Virus record (IMG/VR): IMGVR_UViG_3300050030_000003
Coordinates: 1-30,436 of that record
Strand: one strand, 5' to 3'
From: a virus
Length of the DNA: 30,436 bases
Positions 1-4,985 of this stretch are shown here, one piece after another (within the stretch, counting starts at the first letter, position 1; each line of letters opens with the position of its first letter). The translations under genes were made by a program, and so were the position numbers. Under the pieces are notes generated by a model. It had not been told where the DNA came from. It did not search any database and saw nothing but the letters and a program-made list of their open reading frames with translations.

Positions 1-126
1 TTGATGACGCTGTTGCCGGTGGCCCACTTGATGACGCTGTTGCCGGTGGCCCACTTGATGACGCTGTTGCCGTCGGCCCGCTCGATGACGCTGTTGCCGT
101 CGGCCCACTTGATGACGCTGTTGCCG
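1..126. repeat. 27-bp tandem repeat, about 4.7 copies
   Basis: Units start at 1, 28, 55, 82 and 109. The first two are identical; the third and fourth differ at a few bases (for example gtcggcccgc for gtggcccac), and the fifth is partial and runs into unique sequence near 126. The period of 27 keeps the minus-strand frame, giving a nine-residue repeat. The array continues off the window edge, so the true copy number is unknown. Confidence 0.95.
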
Positions 127-485
127 GTCACGATCCACAGGCCGGAGTCGATGCGCTCCATCTCGCCGTCGCAGAAACCGACCTCACCGATGCGCTCGCC
201 GTGTTCGATGCGCCGCACCAGCCGACACGACGACCCGACCACCTTGTCGTCGTGGTCGGTCGGCTCGGTTCGGTACTCGATCTCGAATATCGCGTTAGCC
301 CCATGCAGCCAGCCGAAAAGCTGCTCGGCGGTGCATGCGTGGTACCCGCGTTGGCAGGCTACGGGACTATCCACGGAGGGAGTCCACTTACCGGGGCGCT
401 TGCCTTTCGGAAGGTACGCCGTCCAATCGAAGCTCCCGCCGTGGCAGGACTTCCAGTCGTTGATCGTCTTGTAGTACGTGGTCAT
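1..485 (-). CDS. Partial repeat-containing phage protein, 3' end missing
   Basis: The reading frame opens at the ATG at 485 (GAAAGGA upstream) and has no stop before the left edge, giving at least 161 residues. The N-terminal ~120 residues form a compact domain with Trp, Cys and His residues (SCHGGSFDW, RGYHAC, FGWLHGANAIFEIEY), which resembles small phage proteins of unknown function whose C-terminus is a string of short repeats. From about residue 120 it becomes tandem nonapeptides of the form GNSVIKWA(T/D), the kind of short regular repeat that can form a beta-solenoid. No enzymatic motif is visible. It follows the SWIM protein gene after 14 bases, so it probably belongs to the same transcript. 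Function unknown; the gene is cut by the window edge, not necessarily broken. Confidence 0.75.
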   Translation of the reverse strand, partial: MTTYYKTINDWKSCHGGSFDWTAYLPKGKRPGKWTPSVDSPVACQRGYHACTAEQLFGWLHGANAIFEIEYRTEPTDHDDKVVGSSCRLVRRIEHGERIGEVGFCDGEMERIDSGLWIVTGNSVIKWADGNSVIERADGNSVIKWATGNSVIKWATGNSVI

Positions 486-499
486 GGCAGGGGGTCCTT

Positions 500-736
500 T
501 CATGGCTGGTACGGGGGATTGAACACGCTGCGGAGCGCCAGCGCGTGTGAGCAGGTGCGGTGCGTCAGCGACCCGGCAGGACACGAGCACTCGGAGACGA
601 TGTGGCCGCCCTCGCTCCACACGCTCACGAGGTAGGTCTGCCCGGAGTCGCCGCGCACGTGGGCGTCCAGGCGGTCGGCGAGGATGGACACGCGACGCGA
701 AGCGATCAGGGCGTGCGCTTTCTCCGCGGCCTTCAC
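500..736 (-). CDS. Small SWIM zinc-finger protein
   Basis: A 78-residue protein starting at a GTG (736) that overlaps the previous stop codon as GTGA. Residues 50-64 carry C-x-C-x9-C-x-H (C50, C52, C62, H64), the SWIM zinc-binding signature known from bacterial ATPases, MuDR transposases and plant/animal signalling proteins, where it binds DNA or protein. Ahead of it is a short beta-rich stretch (QTYLVSVWSEGGHIVSECSC), as in the usual SWIM fold. Nothing else is fused to it, so this is a stand-alone SWIM module of a kind often seen in actinobacterial phages. Inferred role: nucleic-acid binding in the early or recombination operon; target unknown. Confidence 0.75.
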   Translation of the reverse strand: MKAAEKAHALIASRRVSILADRLDAHVRGDSGQTYLVSVWSEGGHIVSECSCPAGSLTHRTCSHALALRSVFNPPYQP

Positions 737-954
737 GGCAAGCTCCGCTCGGCTTCGAGGGCATCGGTGCGATCCTCGGGCATCGGGATCGCGGGACGCA
801 TCAGCCCGCCGTCGTCAACGTGGATAGCCAACAGGTCGGCGCACGGCTTGTCGCAGTAGGGTCGGCCGGCGGCGCAGTCCACGCAGAACGGCGCGAGGGC
901 GCCGGGCGGGTATTCGTCGGGAGTATCGTCGGGGAAGCATCGTCCGAGGCTCAT
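733..954 (-). CDS. Small Cys-rich hypothetical protein
   Basis: A 73-residue protein. The start at ATG 954 is chosen over upstream in-frame codons because it has GAGGAGG about seven bases ahead and overlaps the preceding stop as ATGA. A central cluster (FCVDCAAGRPYCDKPC) offers four cysteines in C-x2-C and C-x3-C spacing that could hold one zinc ion; the rest is acidic and proline-rich without a recognisable domain. It sits between the Tat-leader protein and the SWIM protein and is translationally coupled to both. Function not recognised. Confidence 0.65.
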   Translation of the reverse strand: MSLGRCFPDDTPDEYPPGALAPFCVDCAAGRPYCDKPCADLLAIHVDDGGLMRPAIPMPEDRTDALEAERSLP

Positions 955-1283
955 GGGGCCACCTCCTCGATGACGTAGCGGATAGGGCCGCTGCCGTGGA
1001 CGCTCACGGTCCACACGCCGGTCAGGTAGCGTTGCACGGGAACACCGAACGAGTCGGTAACCTCTCGGTAGTCCGGGTCATACGAAAGCTGCGCGGGCGG
1101 GCCGATCTCGCCATCCATCCGAGCCTTCACCACGCGGCCTGCGTCCATCGTCACGGTGACCGTCAGCCCGCCGAACTCCGGCTCGGCCGCAGCTTCCTCA
1201 GGAGTCAGGACGTCGGGGACGATGCCGCCGAACATGACCGCGAGCGCCCCGGTGATGAGTTCCCTGCGAGTGAGGTCGCTCAT
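951..1283 (-). CDS. Predicted Tat-signal hypothetical protein
   Basis: A 110-residue protein with GAGGAGG upstream and a TAATG overlap with the preceding stop. The N-terminus carries a twin-arginine motif (TRRELIT, residues 5-11) followed by a hydrophobic stretch (LITGALAVMFGGIV) and small residues around an A-A-A-E that could be a signal peptidase site, so export by the Tat pathway is plausible. The mature part (~75 residues) contains beta-prone segments (GLTVTVTMDAGRVVKA, GVWTVSVHG) and no catalytic motif. An exported protein is unexpected between a DNA-annealing gene and a zinc-finger gene. Alternatively the leader is a simple membrane anchor. Function unknown. Confidence 0.65.
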   Translation of the reverse strand: MSDLTRRELITGALAVMFGGIVPDVLTPEEAAAEPEFGGLTVTVTMDAGRVVKARMDGEIGPPAQLSYDPDYREVTDSFGVPVQRYLTGVWTVSVHGSGPIRYVIEEVAP

Positions 1284-1633
1284 TAGGAGACCTCCTCACG
1301 CAGCCGCGCGAACTCGGCGCGCGGATCGAACCAGTCGTCCTTCACAATGTGGCCGATGGCTTGGACGCCGCTGTGCTCGGCCCGAACCCTGACGGTCTTC
1401 CCGACCAGATCAGACCATCCCTCGACTCCCGCCACCTGGAGGATGCGGTAGATGAAGTGTCCGGCGGGTGGTGCGTCCCACGCATGGTGCGCGAACGACT
1501 CCGGCAGGTAGAGCGCGAAGCCGCCGAAACCTTGCCCGCTCCCGCCGTAGTCAAGTGTGATCCATGCCGTCAGCGAACCGTTTTCCTCGATACCGATGCT
1601 CGCGCCTGCGATGATGGCGTTGCACTCATTCAC
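1283..1633 (-). CDS. Conserved hypothetical phage protein
   Basis: A 116-residue protein; the GTG start at 1633 overlaps the stop of the annealing-protein gene as GTGA. It has the conserved pattern known from many phage early regions: an N-terminal I-x-G-A-S-I-G-x-E, then LDYGGSGQGFGGFALY (about residues 28-43), then a section ending in a beta-rich V-G-K-T-V-R-V-R-A and a GHIVKDDWFDP motif. Members of this group are usually annotated only as hypothetical and often lie close to recombination or replication genes, as here. No catalytic residues are evident to me. Function unknown. Confidence 0.75.
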   Translation of the reverse strand: MNECNAIIAGASIGIEENGSLTAWITLDYGGSGQGFGGFALYLPESFAHHAWDAPPAGHFIYRILQVAGVEGWSDLVGKTVRVRAEHSGVQAIGHIVKDDWFDPRAEFARLREEVS

Positions 1634-2433
1634 GATGTCACCCCGGGCACGAACGGAATCTCCTCGGCTCCAAGCTCCCCCACGTAGGGGGGAGTCTCAC
1701 CCTCGGGTTTAGGGTCGGTAACTGGCTCAGGCTCAGGTTTAGGCTTCGCCTTCAAGGCAGCCTCCATCTTGCCTATCAGCTCGCGCACCTGCCCCGGGCC
1801 GAGGTCGCCGGGGTGCTCGTGCGGCGGGTAGTCGCGGGCGATGCCGTTGCGCAGCGTCTTGTCGCTCATGCCGAGCTTCACGCGCAGCTCGTGGACGCGG
1901 CGAACGTCGGCTTCGGTGGCGCGAGGCTCGACGGCGGGGTTGCGTGAGCCGTTGCCGTCGTCGTCCATGCCGTTGCGGGTGAGTTCGGCCTTCGCCTTCT
2001 CGCTCTTGCTCCACAGGTAGGTCCCGACGCCGAAGCGCATGGCGGCGTTGCGTATCGCGTCGCCGATGATCTCTTTGGCGCCGTGGCCGCCGGATGCGTC
2101 GCCGACGCCGAGCCGAGTCACGCCGAGGATGGTCAGACGAATCCACATGTTCCCGCCGTCGGTGAGCATCGGGATTCCTCGCTCGTCGGTCGCCACGGGC
2201 TCCCAGTTCCACTCGGGGTCGACGTCGAGCAGGCGCATCGTCACGCCGGCATGGCCGACGTAGCTCAGGTGGACGGCGGGCAGGCCGTGGTAGCCTCCGC
2301 ACTCGGAGCACTTGCCCTTCGGGGCGTCCTTCCGTAGTGGCTTGGGGAGCAGCTCGATCTCGTCGGCCGCGAACGGGGCGCGCAGGGCGGCCCACGGGTC
2401 GGCAGGGGCGGCGGCAGCCTTGGCGGTCGTCAT
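1630..2433 (-). CDS. Rad52-like single-strand annealing protein
   Basis: A 267-residue protein. Residues 20-140 match the Rad52/22-type annealing fold seen in actinobacterial phages: LSYVGHAGVTMRLLDVDP, WNWEP, a central MWIRLTILGVTRLGVGDA strand region, then GAKEIIGDAIRNAAMRFGVGTYLW. A zinc-ribbon-like insertion KCSECGGYH (C42, C45, H49) precedes the core. The C-terminal third is a charged linker with a Pro/Lys/Glu-rich stretch, typical of a tail that binds partner proteins. Known function of the family: binds single-stranded DNA and anneals complementary strands in phage recombination. It follows the DUF1351-like gene with an ATGA overlap, and RusA lies further upstream, so the three fit one recombination module. 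Confidence 0.85.
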   Translation of the reverse strand: MTTAKAAAAPADPWAALRAPFAADEIELLPKPLRKDAPKGKCSECGGYHGLPAVHLSYVGHAGVTMRLLDVDPEWNWEPVATDERGIPMLTDGGNMWIRLTILGVTRLGVGDASGGHGAKEIIGDAIRNAAMRFGVGTYLWSKSEKAKAELTRNGMDDDGNGSRNPAVEPRATEADVRRVHELRVKLGMSDKTLRNGIARDYPPHEHPGDLGPGQVRELIGKMEAALKAKPKPEPEPVTDPKPEGETPPYVGELGAEEIPFVPGVTS

Positions 2434-3314
2434 CGAGCCACCCCCCGGATTCCGAGCGCGGCGATGGCGGCGATGGCGGCGTCAAGCTGGGAACGCGTGC
2501 AGGTGAGCGTGAGCGTCCAGTCGCGCGCTTCCTCGGCGGGAGCGGGTGCAGGCTCAGGAGCGGGCGCAGGAGCCGCTACGGGCTCGGGAGCGGGCGGAGC
2601 CACCTCGGCGGCGAACGCGGCCTTCTGCTCCTCGAGTACGCGGGCGCGCTCCACCTGCGCGTCGAGTTCCTTGGACCGGGCGATGGCGCGCGACAGGTCC
2701 AGCGTGGCGAAGTACTCCGCCTTGGCCTCTATCGGGTGCGCCAGGCCGAGATCGTCAAGCGCCGCTTCGTCCACGGCGATCCGGTTCACGCGCGCCTCGA
2801 TCTCATCGAAGCCGCGCATGAGGTCGCATGCAGCCAGCAGCCACTTCGCGTCGAAGATGCGCTCGAAGGGCACGGCGTCGACCATGATCGGCGCGTACTC
2901 CTCGTAGTGCTTCTTCAGCTCGGCGCGCTTGGCCTCCCGCGCTTCGTCCTCGAATGCCTTGACCTGCACGTCGATGGCGGTCGAAGCCTCGCGGATAGGC
3001 GCGTCGAGTTCCTTCACCATCGCCTCGAAGGCCACCACGGGCGCCATGTAGCGCTCCTTGACCTCTTTGCGGCGCTGGTTGAGCGACGTGGACAGGCCGT
3101 TCAGGAACGCGCGGTCCTTCTTGGCGACCTTCACGGTGGCGGGCGTCACCGTCACGCCCTGGTAGTTGGCCAGCAGCCGGTCGATGTGAGCCTTGACGGC
3201 CTCGAAGTTGGCGACGATGCCCTCGCCGGGACGCTCGGAGACGATGACGAGTTCGGACGCTTCGACGACTTCTCCGTCGATGGCCTTGGGCTTCTTAGTC
3301 GCGGCGGTTGCCAT
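2430..3314 (-). CDS. DUF1351-like recombination-associated protein
   Basis: A 294-residue protein. The frame is open further upstream to 3527, but that extension is compositionally a shadow of the neighbouring gene; ATG 3314 has GAGGAGG six bases ahead. Most of the protein (residues 35-215) is long amphipathic helix, including a LNQRRKEVKERYMAPV segment, a LDAPIREASTAIDVQVKAFE segment and a basic AREAKRAELKKHYEEYA. A Pro/Ala/Glu-rich linker leads to a small C-terminal domain (WTLTLTCTRSQLDAAIAAIA). This architecture fits DUF1351 proteins that accompany RecT, Erf or Rad52-type genes in phages; their exact role is not established. Coupled to the annealing protein by ATGA. Confidence 0.75.
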   Translation of the reverse strand: MATAATKKPKAIDGEVVEASELVIVSERPGEGIVANFEAVKAHIDRLLANYQGVTVTPATVKVAKKDRAFLNGLSTSLNQRRKEVKERYMAPVVAFEAMVKELDAPIREASTAIDVQVKAFEDEAREAKRAELKKHYEEYAPIMVDAVPFERIFDAKWLLAACDLMRGFDEIEARVNRIAVDEAALDDLGLAHPIEAKAEYFATLDLSRAIARSKELDAQVERARVLEEQKAAFAAEVAPPAPEPVAAPAPAPEPAPAPAEEARDWTLTLTCTRSQLDAAIAAIAALGIRGVAR

Positions 3315-3558
3315 AGCGCACCTCCTCGGACTTGCGCGTGGTGGCGATCTCGTCGGCGATGCGGCCGACCTGGTAGGCGATGGACAGCAGGGCGCGCACG
3401 CCGAGGAGCGCGAGCGTGAAGCTCGCATCCCACAAGCGCGTCTGGTTGGCGAGCGATGCGGCGTGCTCGGCGTCGCGCTCGACTTGGAGCGACTCGCCGA
3501 ACACGTAGCAGGGGTCGAGTCGGTCACGGGTGGGCGTCTTGGGTATCGTGGATGGCAC
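3295..3558 (-). CDS. Hypothetical protein with hydrophobic helix
   Basis: An 87-residue protein. I chose GTG 3558 because AGGAAGGA lies eight bases upstream; the reading frame beyond that overlaps the hairpin region. The middle contains ASFTLALLGVRALLSIAYQVGRIADEIA, a moderately hydrophobic helix that could touch the membrane or pack in a helical bundle. The last 20 bases overlap the start of the DUF1351-like gene. No known family recognised. Confidence 0.6.
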   Translation of the reverse strand: MPSTIPKTPTRDRLDPCYVFGESLQVERDAEHAASLANQTRLWDASFTLALLGVRALLSIAYQVGRIADEIATTRKSEEVRYGNRRD

Positions 3559-3580
3559 GGCAGGGTTCCTTCCTGTCGAA

Positions 3581-3652
3581 GGGGCGGTGTCGGGAGCCTT
3601 CAGGTGGGTGTCGCGGTCCTCCGACCGCACCCCTCCAACCCGGCACCGCCCC
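3581..3652 (-). ncRNA. Long structured leader hairpin, candidate cis-regulatory RNA
   Basis: A 14-base arm at 3581-3594 (ggggcggtgtcggg) pairs with 3639-3652 (cccggcaccgcccc) with a single G-U-type mismatch. Inside, gcggtc 3613-3618 pairs perfectly with gaccgc 3623-3628 around a four-base loop, with a further GGGTG/CACCC helix around it. On the minus-strand transcript this forms one extended hairpin ending about seven bases before the ribosome binding site of the 87-residue gene. There is no U-tract, so it is not a classical terminator. Confidence 0.55.
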
Positions 3653-3663
3653 GATGGACGGCG

Positions 3664-3747
3664 CTAGGCCGCGAGTACGTAGATCAGTGCGCAAGCGGCG
3701 ACGGTGGTCGCCACCACGAGCACGAGTTCGATGAGCAGGTCGCGCAT
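3664..3747 (-). CDS. Tiny single-TM peptide (27 aa)
   Basis: A 27-residue open frame with GGGAGG six bases ahead of ATG 3747, just after the stop of the preceding membrane peptide gene. Almost the whole peptide is one hydrophobic helix (LLIELVLVVATTVAACALIYVL). Its position and good ribosome binding site argue for expression despite its size. Role unknown; tiny phage membrane peptides of this kind can act as superinfection exclusion factors or antiholin-like regulators, but nothing here proves either. Confidence 0.55.
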   Translation of the reverse strand: MRDLLIELVLVVATTVAACALIYVLAA

Positions 3748-3750
3748 GGG

Positions 3751-3882
3751 TTACCTCCCGACGATGAGTGGAGCGATGAAGTCGCGGCCGATGGCCCAGA
3801 AGCCGTAGAAGCACGCGATGATGCACACGGCCACGAGCGCGAGCATCAGCAGTTGGACGATGAGGTCGGCGTCGCGTCTCAT
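3751..3882 (-). CDS. Small single-TM protein (43 aa)
   Basis: The ATG at 3882 overlaps the winged-helix gene's stop as ATGA and has GGAGAGG just ahead. A charged N-terminus (MRRDADL) is followed by a long hydrophobic segment (IVQLLMLALVAVCIIACFYGFW) and a short polar tail. The predicted topology is one transmembrane helix. It pairs with the 27-residue peptide immediately downstream; the two may work together. No family recognised. Confidence 0.6.
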   Translation of the reverse strand: MRRDADLIVQLLMLALVAVCIIACFYGFWAIGRDFIAPLIVGR

Positions 3883-4112
3883 GGCCTCTCCAATCGGTAG
3901 ACGGCCGGAGCGTGTCCGCCCTTGCCCGTGCTGGTGATCGCGTAGCCTTTTCTCCGAAGCGCGCTCACGCGCTGAGCGACGGCCATGATGCGAGCGCCGT
4001 GGCGCCCGTCCCACAGTTCGGTAGCGCAATGCGGCGCGTAGTCGCTCAGGACGTGCAGGACGATGCGCTCGTGAGGCGTGAGCTGCGGGATGGTGAGCGT
4101 GAGCTGAGTCAC
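3879..4112 (-). CDS. Winged-helix DNA-binding protein
   Basis: A 77-residue protein from a GTG at 4112 that overlaps the preceding stop as GTGA; upstream in-frame codons are out-of-frame shadow of the neighbour. The core reads LTPHERIVLHVLSDYAPHCATELWD, then ARIMAVAQRVSALRRKGYAI, then a wing-like TSTGKGGHAPAVYRLE. This helix-helix-recognition helix-wing order is the common small phage winged-helix fold, in which the RVSALRRKGY segment is the recognition helix. Likely a DNA-binding regulator or replication accessory of the early operon; the target is unknown. Confidence 0.75.
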   Translation of the reverse strand: MTQLTLTIPQLTPHERIVLHVLSDYAPHCATELWDGRHGARIMAVAQRVSALRRKGYAITSTGKGGHAPAVYRLERP

Positions 4113-4297
4113 TTCGCCACCCCCCGGCACACGTCGCAGCGATGGTGTCCGCGCTCTCGCGGGCGGGCCTTGCCGCACGTCGGGCAGACCGGGTGACTCG
4201 CGGTGATGGCGCGCTCCATGAAGCGGTCGAGCCACGCCGGGGTGCGCGCGTCGTCGATGGCGTTGAAGAACGCGGACGGATCGTGGGCGGTGGTCAT
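4109..4297 (-). CDS. Small zinc-ribbon protein
   Basis: A 62-residue protein whose ATG (4297) overlaps the rusA-like stop as ATGA. The C-terminal half has CPTCGKARPRERGHHRCDVC, two C-x2-C knuckles separated by about 13 residues, the pattern of a zinc ribbon. The N-terminal half (FFNAIDDARTPAWLDRFMERAI) is probably helical. Such mini-ribbons usually bind nucleic acid or partner proteins. Placed between the resolvase and a winged-helix gene in one coupled operon. Confidence 0.7.
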   Translation of the reverse strand: MTTAHDPSAFFNAIDDARTPAWLDRFMERAITASHPVCPTCGKARPRERGHHRCDVCRGVAK

Positions 4298-4659
4298 GCG
4301 ACCGCCTCCCTCACCGTGAACTCGATGCGGGGAAAGCTGGCGTCTACCGCGAAGCGGTCGGTCCAGCCGAGCACCACGCCCCAGCCGTCGCCGGTAAGCA
4401 CCCCGCGCTCGACCAGCGCGTCGAAGATGACCTTGTGAGCGAAGCCCGCCACGTTGTCGCGATCGCGCTTGCGGTTGGGCTCGTAGTAGGCGAAGTCCAC
4501 CTGGACGGGCTCGGCGACCTTCTGCCGGCCGGTGATCCTCATGCACACCTCGTCTTGCGCGAGGCGCTTCATCTTGGCGCCGAGCGCCCAATGAGAGCGG
4601 CAGGCTGTCGTGTACTCGTTCATGCCGGGCAATCGGCCGGGGACGATGAACGTCCGCAT
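4294..4659 (-). CDS. rusA: RusA-like Holliday junction resolvase
   Basis: A 121-residue protein, normal length for RusA. It starts with the usual FIVPGRLPGMNEY strand-loop, and carries the family's acidic core: RDRDNVAGFAHKVIFDAL (D66, D68, D80) and a following LTGDGWG (D91). These aspartates bind magnesium and cut four-way junctions symmetrically. In phages RusA resolves recombination intermediates before packaging; here it sits upstream of a Rad52-like annealing protein in the same direction. GAGAGAGGGGG precedes ATG 4659 and a possible promoter lies upstream, so it may begin a transcription unit. Confidence 0.88.
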   Translation of the reverse strand: MRTFIVPGRLPGMNEYTTACRSHWALGAKMKRLAQDEVCMRITGRQKVAEPVQVDFAYYEPNRKRDRDNVAGFAHKVIFDALVERGVLTGDGWGVVLGWTDRFAVDASFPRIEFTVREAVA

Positions 4660-4689
4660 GGTGTCCCCCTCTCTCTGGGATGATGATAC

Positions 4690-4717
4690 TACTTCCTCGG
4701 TGCTATGCGGTTGTCAA
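4690..4717 (-). promoter_or_regulatory. Possible promoter ahead of rusA-like gene
   Basis: The minus strand shows a perfect TTGACA (4712-4717) in the 68-base gap between the MazG-like and rusA-like genes, followed by AT-rich TAGTATCAT. The best -10-like hexamers lie 20 to 23 bases from the -35, longer than the optimal 17, so strength is doubtful. The gap is the only sizeable non-coding break between the helicase-MTase and the recombination genes. Confidence 0.3.
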
Positions 4718-4727
4718 AGAGCGACGG

Positions 4728-4985
4728 TCAGAGCGATTCCAGCCAAGCGACCGCGACGGCCGCGACCTGAACGAGTTCGGTGCGCTGCGCGTCCTCGTCC
4801 CATTCGAGCACCGCGCGCGCGACCTCGCCGCACTCCTCGGCCAGCACGGACGACTTGACGATCGGTGGGAGCGCCGACTCGGGCGCCGAACAGTCGCCGT
4901 ATCCCCACTCGTGGCGGCGGTCCCACTTGGCGGACTGCGCGTCGCGTTCGGCGTCGATGAGGCGGTAGATGTCGGCGCGGTTCAC
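4728..4985 (-). CDS. MazG-like nucleotide pyrophosphohydrolase
   Basis: An 85-residue protein; its GTG (4985) overlaps the helicase-MTase stop as GTGA. It has the all-alpha NTP pyrophosphatase signature: AERDAQSAKW near residue 12, VLAEECGEVARAVLE at 47-61 (the E-x2-E metal-binding helix with E50, E51, E54), then a second helix ELVQVAAVAVAWLESL. This is the short single-domain form common in actinobacterial phages. The family hydrolyses nucleoside triphosphates to monophosphates and may alter nucleotide pools or alarmone levels during infection. Substrate cannot be told from sequence. Confidence 0.75.
   Translation of the reverse strand: MNRADIYRLIDAERDAQSAKWDRRHEWGYGDCSAPESALPPIVKSSVLAEECGEVARAVLEWDEDAQRTELVQVAAVAVAWLESL

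Noticed and set aside
1-126. CRISPR array
   Set aside because: Units are directly adjacent without spacers and keep a reading frame of 27 bases, so this is a coding tandem repeat.
2337-3419. Long plus-strand open frame
   Set aside because: It is antisense to the DUF1351-like gene, Arg/Gly/Leu rich, with no ribosome site and no recognisable domain. High-GC coding DNA commonly leaves such open antisense frames.
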